A DNA stretch of 64,000 bases, from the NCBI RefSeq assembly GCF_024594815.1, contig NZ_JANJOU010000003.1:369385-433384 (forward strand), read 5' to 3'. The position numbers and the translations under genes were made by a program. Below, piece by piece: positions 1 to 7,623 of the stretch. The notes below the pieces were generated by a model that saw only the letters and a list, made by a program, of their open reading frames with translations, was not told where the DNA came from and searched no databases. The DNA is from Roseomonas populi. GTDB taxonomy: Bacteria > Pseudomonadota > Alphaproteobacteria > Acetobacterales > Acetobacteraceae. Each line of letters starts with the position of its first letter. Position 1 is the first letter of the stretch.

Positions 1-24
1 ACCGCCCCCTCGACCGGGAAGGGC

Positions 25-531
25 TCAGACGTCGGTGGGTTCGTCGGGCTCTTCACCCCCATCCGCGTCCTCGCCGATCAGCGCCTCCACCCGCGTGGCG
101 CTCAGGTCCTCCATGGCATCCTCGATCGCGGTGGCCACCCGCTCGCGCAGCCCGGCATCGGCCTTGGCCACGATGGCCGGCACCTTTGCCAGCCGCGACT
201 TGCTCAGCTCGATCAGCCCGACCACCGCCAGCGTCACGGCCGAGACCGGCACGAGTTCGCCGCGGTCCTGGGCGTTCCTCGCCGCGATGCGGTCTGCCTG
301 CTCCTTCGCGAGCCGGGCGCGCTGCTGGACGAGGTCCAGGTCCTCGGCATCGGCGGCATCCGACCGGCGCCCCGCTGCCTGCTCGCGCAGGTGGCGGATG
401 TAGGCCAGCCGGTGAGCGTCGAGGTCAGCCTTGCCGCGCGCGGCGGCGGGGAACACGCCCTTCGTCCGCAGCTCGCGCACCGTGCGGTCGCTGATGTCGA
501 GGTGCGCCGCGATCTCGGTGTCCGTCGCCAT
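25..531 (-). CDS. Phage terminase small subunit (Nu1-like)
   Basis: Predicted DNA-recognition subunit of the phage packaging terminase. From the chosen ATG the product has 168 residues: an N-terminal winged-helix/HTH of the Nu1 kind (about residues 3-28, with the MATDTEIAAHLDISDRTVRE start), then a charged helical stretch containing RARLAKEQADRIAARNAQ that is typical of small terminase oligomerisation regions, and an acidic tail. The frame stays open upstream to 648, but those extra codons lie in a repeat cluster and read as low-complexity, so the internal ATG was preferred. The large subunit and structural genes should follow to the left, outside the window. Family membership is inferred from the HTH plus coiled-helix layout; the call is fairly secure. 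Confidence 0.75.
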   Translation of the reverse strand: MATDTEIAAHLDISDRTVRELRTKGVFPAAARGKADLDAHRLAYIRHLREQAAGRRSDAADAEDLDLVQQRARLAKEQADRIAARNAQDRGELVPVSAVTLAVVGLIELSKSRLAKVPAIVAKADAGLRERVATAIEDAMEDLSATRVEALIGEDADGGEEPDEPTDV

Positions 532-534
532 GAA

Positions 535-662
535 CCGGAACCCCCTCGCGCTGCCGTCGCACGATCCGGAACCCCTCCCGGCGTCGCTGAACGAGAAAAG
601 GGCCTCCGGACGCACCGGAAGCCCCGCATTCATTGGTTCCGGCGCCAACCGGAACCGGAACC
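535..662. repeat. Cluster of CCGGAACC repeats beside terminase
   Basis: The octamer CCGGAACC occurs at 535-542, 566-573, 649-656 and 655-662, and its reverse complement GGTTCCGG at 635-642. The 635-642 and 649-656 copies form an inverted repeat with a six-base spacer. Two copies continue into the longer word AACCGGAACCCCCT (533-546 and 653-666). The cluster lies immediately upstream of the terminase small-subunit start, where lambdoid phages often carry their packaging recognition site. A pac/cos or terminase-binding role is inference. From about 667 to 910 nothing further was recognised. Confidence 0.6.
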
Positions 663-927
663 CCCTACCGAATTGCTTCGCCTAGCGATGCAACACGCTC
701 TGCCCCACCGTAATTCCCCCGGACCGGGGAAGGACCCAACGGGGTGGGGGTGCTATACCCCACCGGCACGGTCCTGCGGTCGTTCAGGACGTATGCCGAT
801 GGACGGCGCTTCGGCGCTGGGCATGAGGCTCGGCAGGCCGTGTACCCAACCGGTCAGGCATGAATGCCAGGGCGGCGCGCTTCGGCTTTGCCATCGAGCC
901 TTCGCCTTGAAGTGAAGGAGGCCAGAA

Positions 928-1026
928 ATGGAAAGCCCCGCGCAGCGAGGCTGGCGGGGCTTCGGTCGCACTTATGGCGATGCAAGCAATCTAATCAGTT
1001 CGAAGCCTTCGTCAAGGCCCACCTAA
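928..1026 (+). CDS. Possible 32-residue leader peptide
   Basis: A short ORF (32 codons, beginning MESPAQRGWRGFGRTYGDAS) is preceded by a very strong Shine-Dalgarno sequence, GAAGGAGG at 914-921, six bases before the ATG. Its first third overlaps a GC-rich hairpin (933-962), so translation and folding would interfere with each other. No family is recognised. It could be a translated leader, a small phage peptide, or a chance ORF over a terminator. Confidence 0.3.
   Translation: MESPAQRGWRGFGRTYGDASNLISSKPSSRPT
933..962 (+). terminator. GC-rich hairpin, terminator-like
   Basis: AAGCCCCGC (933-941) pairs perfectly with GCGGGGCTT (954-962) across a 12-base loop. There is no long T-run on either side, so intrinsic termination is possible but not certain. 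The arrangement beside a strong ribosome site (914-921) may instead make it a translational control element. Confidence 0.45.
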
Positions 1027-1085
1027 GTGGCTATGGCCTTCGCCCCGAACCGAAGAGAAGATTGGGGGTGCAGTGATTGCGATGA

Positions 1086-1745
1086 GTGAACATGAACAAA
1101 TCCCCCGGCACCTCCCTCTCCAGATCGATTGGGAGCGACAGCCTCAAGGATGTCTTGGCTACCAGTGGTGATATCGGTCTCAACGCCGCGGTGGATTCAG
1201 GTGCTCTAGATGGCGTCCCCGTTCTGAACGTGTTGACGGGCCTTTACAAGGCCCAGCGCGATGTGCGGCAGGTCCTGTATCAGCGCAAGATCGCTCGATT
1301 CTTAAAGGGCCTGGATTCGACGTCCGCTGCAGAAAGAGAGAAGTTCACGAATGATTTGGAGAAAAGCGGGAAGCTCGAGGAGTTTGGAGAAACTATACTT
1401 GAGCTGATCGACAAGAGCGATGAGGTCAGGAAGCCTCGCATTGTCGGCCGGATAATGGCCGCACATATCAGCGGGAGTATTTCCTATGAGCAGGCAATAC
1501 GCGTTTCAACGATGATCAACCGCGTGTTTCTAGACGATTTGAACTTCCTGGCCAACTTTGTCTGGGGATTCCCATCCGACTTTGATCGGGAAATCGCTGC
1601 TTCACTAGCTGCCGCCGGCTTTTTGAGGTCGGACGGCACGGATCTCGGCGGCATCGGCGGCAGCTTATCGTCATCCAAAATCCGATATCGCCGAACGCGA
1701 TACGGCGACATCGTCGTTGAATATGGCCTGGAATGGCAGAGCTGA
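1086..1745 (+). CDS. Hypothetical phage accessory protein (moron-like)
   Basis: A 219-residue protein starting at GTG (or at the ATG two codons later). No signal peptide, membrane segment or known catalytic motif is visible; a helical middle part (about 90-125) and an Arg/Tyr-rich end (KIRYRRTRYGDIVVEYGLE) are the main features. The gene is AT-richer than its neighbours, is transcribed alone, and points against the leftward phage operon that ends just beyond it, which is the usual setting of a lysogeny-expressed moron. Function unknown. Confidence 0.6.
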   Translation: MNMNKSPGTSLSRSIGSDSLKDVLATSGDIGLNAAVDSGALDGVPVLNVLTGLYKAQRDVRQVLYQRKIARFLKGLDSTSAAEREKFTNDLEKSGKLEEFGETILELIDKSDEVRKPRIVGRIMAAHISGSISYEQAIRVSTMINRVFLDDLNFLANFVWGFPSDFDREIAASLAAAGFLRSDGTDLGGIGGSLSSSKIRYRRTRYGDIVVEYGLEWQS

Positions 1746-1746
1746 T

Positions 1747-2292
1747 CTACTTCACCCGCCACCAATCGGCGAGGAAGAGCAGCGCCTCGCGCACCATCCA
1801 CGCCCGGCTCTGCGGTGACGGCTCGGCATAGATGATCACCATTCGCACCGCATTGGCGTGCTGCATGCTGCACTGGCGCTCCACCTGCGCCATCGCCTCC
1901 GAGTAGGCTTTGAAGGCGACGTGGGCAGCCTCCTCTTCCTCCTGGCTGAGCGTGCCGCCGCCCTTGCCGCCGCCAGGGTAACCGCCCGGCACGTCGATGC
2001 CCGGCACCGCGGCCTTCCACAGCGCGCCAAGCCTGGCCGCAGCCGCGCGCTGGCGGCGGCACCAGCCGTCGCCATAGCCATCCTCTCTGCGGAGAGGCTG
2101 ATCCTCCACCCGCCCCATCGGGCGCGTGAATCGCCCAGTCACGTCCGCCGCGAGCGCAGTCAGGTAGAGCTCGTCCCGCTTCTCGTCGCTCATGACATAG
2201 GCGCCGCCGGCGGTGACGGTCCCCGCCGCCATGGTCAGACCCAACTCCCCGCCGCTCACTAGCGGCTTGGGCGCTTCCCTGTCGTAGCTCAC
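1747..2292 (-). CDS. Hypothetical phage protein
   Basis: 181 residues, last gene of the leftward early operon; its ATG overlaps the preceding stop by four bases, so translation is coupled. The N-terminal half is Gly/Ala-rich and the C-terminal part has Trp/aromatic residues (REALLFLADWWRVK end), a style seen in late-regulator-like and DUF phage proteins that sit between replication genes and terminase. No catalytic motif was identified. The position would suit an antiterminator or endonuclease accessory, but that is only contextual. Confidence 0.65.
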   Translation of the reverse strand: MSYDREAPKPLVSGGELGLTMAAGTVTAGGAYVMSDEKRDELYLTALAADVTGRFTRPMGRVEDQPLRREDGYGDGWCRRQRAAAARLGALWKAAVPGIDVPGGYPGGGKGGGTLSQEEEEAAHVAFKAYSEAMAQVERQCSMQHANAVRMVIIYAEPSPQSRAWMVREALLFLADWWRVK

Positions 2293-3074
2293 CCCATCCC
2301 CCCTGCTGCGGTGACACCGTGCTTCTGCTCCAGCACCCGCAGCCGCATCGCCGCCATCGGCGCCATGGGTCCGCCCTGCGCCACGATCTTCCGGTACTCC
2401 ACCGCCAGCAGCGCCGGCGCGACGAAACGGGGCGAGACGGGCCGCCCCTCCGATCCCGCCTCGAGGTCCTGGCGCTGCGCCGCCATGTTCGCCCGCCAGG
2501 CCGTCAACGTGGCCGCCACCGCAGCCACCTCGCCCTGAGGGCGCGGCGCGCGGCCGCTCGGCGCCGGCTCGGCGGGCAGCGGGGGCGCGGCGATGCGCTC
2601 CAGCGCGGCGATGCGGTCCCGGATGCTGCGCTCGATCGGCTCCAGCACGGCCAGCACGTCGCCGGCGGCGGGGAAGAAGCGGGTCTCGGCGTAGAGGGCA
2701 CGACGGCTCTCATCGGTGAAGCACCCGGCCGGCAGGTGCCCGCAGTCCTGCGCGATAGCGCCGAACCGCATGGCGAAGGTGTCCTGATCCTGCGGATTGC
2801 GGCATCCGCGATTCACGCCCCCAAGCCACATCGCGAGCCGCTCACGGGTCACTGGCGCGAGAAGGGCGCGGAACTGCTCGGCCGCCCACTCGGCCTCCTC
2901 CCGCTGCGCCGTGCTGACGCTGCGGGGGTCGAAGTGCCGCAGGGCGCGGGCCTCGCGGTCCGGATCGGTCAGCCTGGCAACATCCAGCGCGAGGCTGCGG
3001 CTCATCGGCGGTTCGCGCAGCTCGGCACTCGACACCAGACGGGCGTCGGCCTGGACGGGAGTGAGAGCGTTCAT
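2289..3074 (-). CDS. Hypothetical phage protein
   Basis: 261 residues from the ATG that overlaps the upstream stop by four bases (ATGA); the open frame extends further but into the neighbouring gene. The sequence is mostly helical, with an internal Pro/Ala-rich linker (about residues 165-185). Several aromatic and charged residues around GGVNRGCRNPQDQDTFAMRF suggest a folded N-terminal domain. It lies downstream of the replication-type gene and may be a replication accessory factor such as a helicase loader, but no Walker motif is present, so no function is assigned. Confidence 0.65.
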   Translation of the reverse strand: MNALTPVQADARLVSSAELREPPMSRSLALDVARLTDPDREARALRHFDPRSVSTAQREEAEWAAEQFRALLAPVTRERLAMWLGGVNRGCRNPQDQDTFAMRFGAIAQDCGHLPAGCFTDESRRALYAETRFFPAAGDVLAVLEPIERSIRDRIAALERIAAPPLPAEPAPSGRAPRPQGEVAAVAATLTAWRANMAAQRQDLEAGSEGRPVSPRFVAPALLAVEYRKIVAQGGPMAPMAAMRLRVLEQKHGVTAAGGMG

Positions 3075-3901
3075 CCGTTGACCACCTTCTCGAAAGCACC
3101 AGGGTCGAGCATCCAGGCGAGGTTGCTGGGCTTGCTTGGCCCGGGCGGGCCGGCCCCCGTCCCGGACACGCCGCGGCGGCGCCCAGCGACCTCGCGGCAT
3201 CGGTTGTGGAAGGTGGCGGACCAGTCGAGCTTCGTGGCCTTCGTGCCAGGCAGCGCGCACCAGTAGTCGCGGAACTCCGCCGCCACCGCGTCAGGGTCGA
3301 GGCCCAGGCTGCGGGCGAACGCTCGATCGTCCTCGCTGGGCTGCCAGTTCGTCGGGAGGCGCGTGCCGCGCGCCGCGCCGACCGAGCGAAGCGAGGTCTC
3401 CTCTTCCCTCCTACCTCCTTCCTCCTTCCTCTGCGGAGGATTTCCCCGATCGGTCGGCGACGTGTCGGCGACTGGTCGCCGATCCGGCTCCGACGCGAAG
3501 GCGACAGGTGGCGGAGCGGTCGAAGGCCCGTCGTCGGCGGCCGGCTGATCGGTCACCGACAGGCCAACGAACGCCCGCAAATCGTCGGGGAGCGGGTGGA
3601 CAGCCTTCGGCTTCTCGGGGCGCTGCCACTTCCGGAAGTTGCGGATCGCTCCGTACTTCCTCCCCGACACGTCGAACTGCCGGACCTGACCGCTCTCCGA
3701 CAGCTCGGCGAGCAGGGCGGGCATGTCCACCGCGTCGGCGGGAAAGATCTGCATCTTCAGCCCGAGCGGCTTCCACTCGAACACGCCCTGGTCGTCCGCC
3801 ACGTTGCGGAGGGCAATGGAGAGGAGGCGCGCCAGCGGTGAGCACGAGACGAAGTCCTCGTCCGTCCACTGGCCGGGGTGCATGCTGCGGATACGGGCCA
3901 T
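3071..3901 (-). CDS. Phage replication-initiation-like protein
   Basis: 276 residues. The N-terminal domain (about 1-110), starting MARIRSMHPGQWTDEDFVS with the ARLLSIALRNVADDQGVFEW segment, resembles the winged-helix start of phage replisome organisers and DnaD/O-type replication proteins. A long Pro/Ser/Arg-rich linker follows, then a C-terminal region rich in Trp (DWSATFHNRCREVA) of the kind that contacts helicase or loader. The start overlaps the stop of the upstream VRR-NUC gene by one base (TGATG). The replication role is inferred from domain style and from its place between CII and terminase; residue-level family assignment was not possible. Confidence 0.6.
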   Translation of the reverse strand: MARIRSMHPGQWTDEDFVSCSPLARLLSIALRNVADDQGVFEWKPLGLKMQIFPADAVDMPALLAELSESGQVRQFDVSGRKYGAIRNFRKWQRPEKPKAVHPLPDDLRAFVGLSVTDQPAADDGPSTAPPPVAFASEPDRRPVADTSPTDRGNPPQRKEEGGRREEETSLRSVGAARGTRLPTNWQPSEDDRAFARSLGLDPDAVAAEFRDYWCALPGTKATKLDWSATFHNRCREVAGRRRGVSGTGAGPPGPSKPSNLAWMLDPGAFEKVVNG

Positions 3902-4347
3902 CAGAGGTGGACCTTTCGGAGCGGAACGCCCTCCCCGCGCAGGAAAGCCTCCACGCCCTCGATGGTGGATGCGATCTCGACCGCGTGGCCGATCTCGCGC
4001 ATCTCGCGGTGGAGGTTCAGCTGCTCGGACGAAGGCGTGCCAAAGCGCGGCCGCTTCATCTCCACCCAGACCGTCCGCCCGCCGGGCAGCAGGATCGCGA
4101 GATCCGGGAAGCCATCCAGCACGCCATCGGCCTTGCGGGCCGCGAAGTAGCGGGCCTTCCGCTCGCTGGACCAGTTCGGGTCCACCGCGGATTCGTTCGC
4201 CACGTGGTGAACCTTGGAGCCGGGCGGCAGGGTCAGGGCGAGCCACTCCAGCACGGAGCGCTGCACCTGGCGTTCCTTCGGCGTCAGGGCCCGCGCCACC
4301 GCGCGGCCGGCAGCCTTCGGCAAAGAGTGAAGGGTTGGGCAGGTCAC
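3901..4347 (-). CDS. VRR-NUC domain nuclease
   Basis: 148 residues with the compact PD-(D/E)XK core of the VRR-NUC family: GFPDLAILLPGG supplies the acidic residue and VEMKRPRFGTPS supplies the E-x-K motif, followed by a helix with Gln/His (EQLNLHREM). Stand-alone phage VRR-NUC proteins act as structure-specific endonucleases, probably resolving branched DNA before packaging. The gene is translationally coupled at both ends (four-base overlap with the CII-like gene upstream, one-base with the replication gene downstream). The family call is secure; the substrate is inferred. Confidence 0.85.
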   Translation of the reverse strand: MTCPTLHSLPKAAGRAVARALTPKERQVQRSVLEWLALTLPPGSKVHHVANESAVDPNWSSERKARYFAARKADGVLDGFPDLAILLPGGRTVWVEMKRPRFGTPSSEQLNLHREMREIGHAVEIASTIEGVEAFLRGEGVPLRKVHL

Positions 4348-4826
4348 CGGGGCGATCCCTCGCCGGCTAGGCGCGCCGCACGAATCGCCGCAGCGCCCTC
4401 ACCGGCCACTCGCTGCACGTCCAGCATTTCGGCCTCGAGGCGCGCAGTGTCCTCCGCGCAGAGGTGCCCATCCGCCAAGCCCAGGGCGGCGGCCTGGACG
4501 ACCTCGGCTGCCTCCTTCGCCACCGCCGCGACGTGCTGCATCGCCTCGCCGCTGCCCATCGTGGAGAGGCGCTCGATGCGATAGCCGCAGCGCCGTGCCA
4601 CCTCCTCCAGCAGCTGCGGGTTGCCGGTCGCCTCGGTGAGGCAGATCAGCACGTCCAGCGGCATGAACTGGTCGTTGTTCAGGCTCTGGTAGGCGCCGAA
4701 CTGCGTCTTGCCGACGCGGATCCCGTGGCAGGCCGCCGAGGCCTCCACACCGCCGGCATCCGCGATCAGGCCGCGGCTGAGGTGCTTCAGCTTCTTCTCA
4801 AGGTCAGAGAGCGGGCGGTCGCTCAT
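4344..4826 (-). CDS. Phage regulatory CII-family protein
   Basis: 160 residues. The start, MSDRPLSDLEKKLKHLSRGL, is followed by a segment (KTQFGAYQSLNNDQFMPLDVL) characteristic of the phage regulatory CII family: helical DNA-binding proteins encoded directly after cro that influence the lysis/lysogeny decision and replication. The C-terminal half is helical and Ala/Glu-rich, consistent with oligomerisation. The ATG overlaps the preceding small gene by four bases. Regulation is presumably by the divergent repressor operators at 5826-5883. Confidence 0.75.
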   Translation of the reverse strand: MSDRPLSDLEKKLKHLSRGLIADAGGVEASAACHGIRVGKTQFGAYQSLNNDQFMPLDVLICLTEATGNPQLLEEVARRCGYRIERLSTMGSGEAMQHVAAVAKEAAEVVQAAALGLADGHLCAEDTARLEAEMLDVQRVAGEGAAAIRAARLAGEGSPR

Positions 4827-5026
4827 GCGGAAGGGTTCCGTGTGACAGCGGTGCTGACGTGGGGGAGGCTGTCCGCATGCGATGCATTCGAGACAACCAG
4901 GGCGCCGGCGGCGCGGCAGGAGGCGGGCGGGATCATCGCCGTGCCCGGCGGCAGGCCGATCTGCGTGAGCAGCCGGTCCATGGCGTCGGGCCAGCGGTCC
5001 GGTCGGCCGTACTCGGCTGCGGTCAT
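4823..5026 (-). CDS. Small hypothetical phage protein
   Basis: 67 residues, MTAAEYGRPDRWPDAMDRLL start. The ATG directly abuts the stop of the upstream gene and its own stop overlaps the CII-like start by four bases, so its place in a coupled operon is the main support. No motif recognised. Confidence 0.55.
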   Translation of the reverse strand: MTAAEYGRPDRWPDAMDRLLTQIGLPPGTAMIPPASCRAAGALVVSNASHADSLPHVSTAVTRNPSA

Positions 5027-5434
5027 TCAGGCGGCCTCCTTGCCGGGGGTTGGACGTGCTCGCGGCGCCAGGTCGGGACCGCGACGCTTGGTGAGGAAGA
5101 ACGAGGTGTTGCGCTCGCCGCGCAGCGCGGCCGCGGCGTGCTCCCGCAGAGCGTTCGGATCGACGCCGGCGGCATCGGCCACCAGCTCGCGAGCCTCTGC
5201 CCAGCGACCGGCACGGTCCGTGAGGAAGCGGATCGCCTCGTCCTGGCCCGCAGCGGGAGGTGCGTCGCCAGGAAGCCTGCCCGAGGCGGAACGAACCTGA
5301 CCTCGGATCGCGTCCTGGATCGCCACGGCCAGCACAGCTGCCCAGAGAGCGCGGCAGCCGTCCCCGGCGACCACGCCGACGCCAGCCAGGCCGTAGAGGC
5401 CGCCCTCCATCGAGGGCATGGGCTTGGCGGGCAT
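5027..5434 (-). CDS. Hypothetical phage early protein
   Basis: 135 residues from the ATG that overlaps the upstream cro-like stop by one base (TGATG). The N-terminal third contains a Gly/Ala-rich hydrophobic stretch (GGLYGLAGVGVVAGDGCRAL) that might be a weak membrane segment; the rest is helical and charged. Second gene of the leftward operon. No family recognised. Confidence 0.6.
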   Translation of the reverse strand: MPAKPMPSMEGGLYGLAGVGVVAGDGCRALWAAVLAVAIQDAIRGQVRSASGRLPGDAPPAAGQDEAIRFLTDRAGRWAEARELVADAAGVDPNALREHAAAALRGERNTSFFLTKRRGPDLAPRARPTPGKEAA

Positions 5435-5820
5435 CAGCCCAGGACCGAAGCGATCGCTGCCTTGGCCGCCCAGATCGTGCCCCAGCCCGCCGCACTCATG
5501 ACGGCGAAGCCCGCCTGCGCGATGCAGCACGGCACCCGGCCTTTTTGCTCAGATGCATTCGCGGCGAGTTCGCGATCCAGCGCAGCCTCGTCTAACTCAA
5601 CCGAGGGCGCCGATCCCTCAATCTCCACCGGGGAGCTGAACGCAGCCGCGAGGTCGGGCCGCAGATCCGAGGCCGGGATACCCGTCTCTCTGGCCACGGC
5701 CTGGAGATACTTGCTGGGCACCTCCCTCCACATGGCGACGGCGGCTCGACTGAGGCCGAGCCTCGCCGCCACCCGGGCCATCAGGCCGCGCTTCGATCGG
5801 AGAAGGGTCATGCCGGACAT
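5434..5820 (-). CDS. Cro/YdaS-like HTH repressor
   Basis: 128 residues. An N-terminal HTH (GLMARVAARLGLSRAAVAMW, about 12-32) is followed by the ETGIPASDLRPDLA tail that typifies Cro/YdaS-like phage regulators. The C-terminal part is longer than in classic Cro and ends in a hydrophobic Ala/Trp-rich segment. It is the first gene of the leftward operon and is divergent from the CI-like repressor, with the operators located between the two starts; this is the standard lysis/lysogeny switch layout. Confidence 0.8.
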   Translation of the reverse strand: MSGMTLLRSKRGLMARVAARLGLSRAAVAMWREVPSKYLQAVARETGIPASDLRPDLAAAFSSPVEIEGSAPSVELDEAALDRELAANASEQKGRVPCCIAQAGFAVMSAAGWGTIWAAKAAIASVLG

Positions 5821-5825
5821 GCGCT

Positions 5826-5846
5826 ATGCTTAGCGCCACTGAGCAA
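5826..5846. promoter_or_regulatory. Repressor operator, imperfect palindrome
   Basis: The right half-site ACTGAGCAA (5838-5846) and the left half ATGCTTAGC (5826-5834) form an imperfect dyad with a three-base spacer. It matches the 5861-5883 and 6465-6485 sites in half-site sequence, and lies a few bases upstream of the cro-like start. Confidence 0.6.
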
Positions 5847-5860
5847 GCAGCTTCAAGGCC

Positions 5861-5883
5861 TTTGTTCAGTGTGACTGAGCAAA
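5861..5883. promoter_or_regulatory. Repressor operator, near-perfect palindrome
   Basis: Left half TTTGTTCAGT and right half ACTGAGCAAA, separated by GTG, differ from perfect dyad symmetry at one position. It lies between the divergent cro-like and CI-like genes, where a CI/Cro-type repressor would bind. Because it occupies the start of the longest CI-like frame, it also argues for a downstream start of that gene. Confidence 0.75.
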
Positions 5884-5903
5884 TGTCCTGGCAGGTTCCC
5901 ACT

Positions 5904-6269
5904 ATGGAACTGAGCGACTTTGTTAGGACTGAAAGGATAAAGAAGGGCTGGACCCAGCGGGTCCTAGCCAAGACCCTCGGCGTGTCTCCCAGCGCGGTCG
6001 CTCAGTGGGAACTCGGCACAACCAAGCCCAGCCCGGCCAACCTTATCGACCTTTGCAACGTGTTCGGCGTTTCGGCGCAGTCCTTCTTCGCGCCTGGGGC
6101 GCCCTACCATGGCCACGTTGTCCAAGACCCCGAAGAGCTCGCCTTGCTGGCGGACTGGCGGCGGCTTACTGGCCCGGAGCGCACGCTCTTTCGCCGCATG
6201 CTGAAAGGCGCCCTCCCCGCCGTTAACAGTGATGTGGACCAGCCGGAGCCTGCGCGGGAACGCAACTAG
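5904..6269 (+). CDS. CI-like repressor, XRE family HTH
   Basis: 121 residues from the MELSDFVRTERIKKGWTQ start. It has a standard HTH_3 domain (residues 4-58: WTQRVLAKTLGVSPSAVAQW recognition helix region, then LIDLCNVFGVSAQSFF). The C-terminal part is short and helical and lacks the S24 protease domain of lambda CI, so induction must work differently. The frame opens at 5826, but those codons cover the two operators, so 5904 (or 5883) is the more likely start; no strong ribosome site decides it. It probably maintains lysogeny by binding the CTGAGCA palindromes here and at 6.47 kb. Confidence 0.8.
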   Translation: MELSDFVRTERIKKGWTQRVLAKTLGVSPSAVAQWELGTTKPSPANLIDLCNVFGVSAQSFFAPGAPYHGHVVQDPEELALLADWRRLTGPERTLFRRMLKGALPAVNSDVDQPEPARERN

Positions 6270-6424
6270 CTTACTGGTCGGCTCCAACTCCCCCACCTTC
6301 AACGCCACCTCCGAGAATCGCCGCCACCTCGGGCATTGTGCTTAGAACGAAAAGGGAACACCACAAGTTTTCTAGGATCGTGGTCACGCCTCACGTCGCC
6401 GCTCGGTAACGTCGGCGCGAAATT

Positions 6425-6433
6425 CTGCTCAGT
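6425..6433. promoter_or_regulatory. Operator half-site
   Basis: CTGCTCAGT matches one arm of the palindromic operators of this prophage. No matching second arm is visible, so it may be a weak or decayed site ahead of the rightward operon. Confidence 0.4.
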
Positions 6434-6464
6434 GTCTCTTAACTTTCTGCTTGCGTCAGCGCCG

Positions 6465-6485
6465 CTGCTCAGCATAACTGAGCAG
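6465..6485. promoter_or_regulatory. Repressor operator, perfect palindrome
   Basis: CTGCTCAG (6465-6472) and CTGAGCAG (6478-6485) are exact inverted repeats around a five-base centre. The site ends six bases before the GACGGAG ribosome-binding sequence of the rightward early operon, so a bound repressor should block that operon. It shares its half-site with the switch-region operators. Confidence 0.75.
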
Positions 6486-6504
6486 GCAAAGACGGAGCCT
6501 GTTG

Positions 6505-7014
6505 ATGCACATCACCCCTTCCTCTGCTTGGCGTTCCGCCCTCCTCCGCGTCGTCCAAGTTGATGACAGTGGCGCCGAGATAGCCGGTCCGGTCACCATC
6601 GATGCCGGCACCTACGCCGACGCCCACGCCGGCTCAATCGCCACGAGCGTGATTCGCGGGCTGATCGCCGGCATTCACCCCTTCATCTCAGTCGGTGGCG
6701 GTGTGCTGCCGATTCAGCGGGTGAGCCTAGCGCCCTCCGCTGCGCCGGACTGCTGCGCGGCCGCCTCCTTCGCCAGCGTCGGGCAGGAGCCGCAGATCAC
6801 TCTGCCGCGCTGGCTCGCCGTCGAGGCTGTGAACCACCTCTGCACCCTCCGCGAGGATGCGGAAGTGAAGGTTCACATCGCGGCCCAGCGCCGAGAGGAA
6901 GCCGTCGCGGAGGTGGCCGAGGCGCAGGACGCCCTCGCCCTCGCCAATGAGCGCCGGAACGAACTGCAGACCGTCCGGGACCGCCTCATGGCACACCTGC
7001 AGGCGGGAGCCTGA
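6505..7014 (+). CDS. Hypothetical phage early protein
   Basis: 169 residues; the ATG follows GACGGAG at good spacing, and the TTG one codon upstream is less likely. The N-terminal half is beta-rich (SALLRVVQVDDSGAEIAG), while the C-terminal third forms a predicted coiled coil (REEAVAEVAEAQDALALANE and onwards). First gene of the repressor-controlled rightward operon. No family recognised. Confidence 0.65.
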   Translation: MHITPSSAWRSALLRVVQVDDSGAEIAGPVTIDAGTYADAHAGSIATSVIRGLIAGIHPFISVGGGVLPIQRVSLAPSAAPDCCAAASFASVGQEPQITLPRWLAVEAVNHLCTLREDAEVKVHIAAQRREEAVAEVAEAQDALALANERRNELQTVRDRLMAHLQAGA

Positions 7015-7017
7015 GCG

Positions 7018-7398
7018 ATGGCCGCCGTCCCCGCCACAGACTTCGGCCGCCAGCCTCTGGCCCGCCCAGCACCGCGCCCCCTCGCTGTGCCCAGAGCCTC
7101 CCGCGCCGCGGCCTTCTTCACCTCGTTGGTCGCGCCCGGTGCGGAGCAGCTCTCCATCCGGCAGGCCGCGATCCTCTGCCATGTCGTGGCCGCGCCTGGC
7201 TCGCTGACCGGCCGGGATGTCGGGGCGGCCGTTGGCGTCGGGCACGCCACGGTGACGCGCGCCTTCGACCAGCTCGAGCGCATGGGCCTCGCGGAGCGCC
7301 GTCCGCATCCGAAGGATCAAAGGAAGATCGTCGCCGAGCCCACACCGACCGGCTGCGCATGGGTGGCGATCGCTCTTGCCGCGATCGGGAGGGCCTGA
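7018..7398 (+). CDS. MarR-like winged-helix regulator
   Basis: 126 residues with a MarR-type winged helix: QAAILCHVVAAPGSLTGRDV, then GVGHATVTRAFDQLERMGLA as recognition helix, and a wing in RRPHPKDQRKIVAEPTPTG. The leading 40 residues are Pro/Ala-rich. Phage copies of this fold usually act as auxiliary transcription regulators. It starts three bases after the previous stop, within the same operon. Confidence 0.75.
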   Translation: MAAVPATDFGRQPLARPAPRPLAVPRASRAAAFFTSLVAPGAEQLSIRQAAILCHVVAAPGSLTGRDVGAAVGVGHATVTRAFDQLERMGLAERRPHPKDQRKIVAEPTPTGCAWVAIALAAIGRA

Positions 7399-7401
7399 TC
7401 C

Positions 7402-7623
7402 ATGGCCATCGCCCACGGCCCCACCCTCCGCGCCACCGCCATTGACGGCCGCGAGCAGGGCTCCATCGCCTTCGGCAGCGCCCGCGACTGGCGGTCCACG
7501 CTCTCGGATGAGGAGGTGGCCCGCGCCTCCGCCGGTGGCCGCTCCTACTTCGAGGACCGGGGCAGCACCTGGCGGCTGGAGCTCCACCGCGCCGCCCAGC
7601 CCGCCGCCCAGAGGGCAGCTTGA
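7402..7623 (+). CDS. Small hypothetical phage protein
   Basis: 73 residues, MAIAHGPTLRATAIDGREQG start. It sits three bases after the MarR-like gene and overlaps the next start by one base. It contains a compact mixed region (FGSARDWRSTLSDEEVARAS). No family recognised; operon coupling is the support. Confidence 0.55.
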   Translation: MAIAHGPTLRATAIDGREQGSIAFGSARDWRSTLSDEEVARASAGGRSYFEDRGSTWRLELHRAAQPAAQRAA

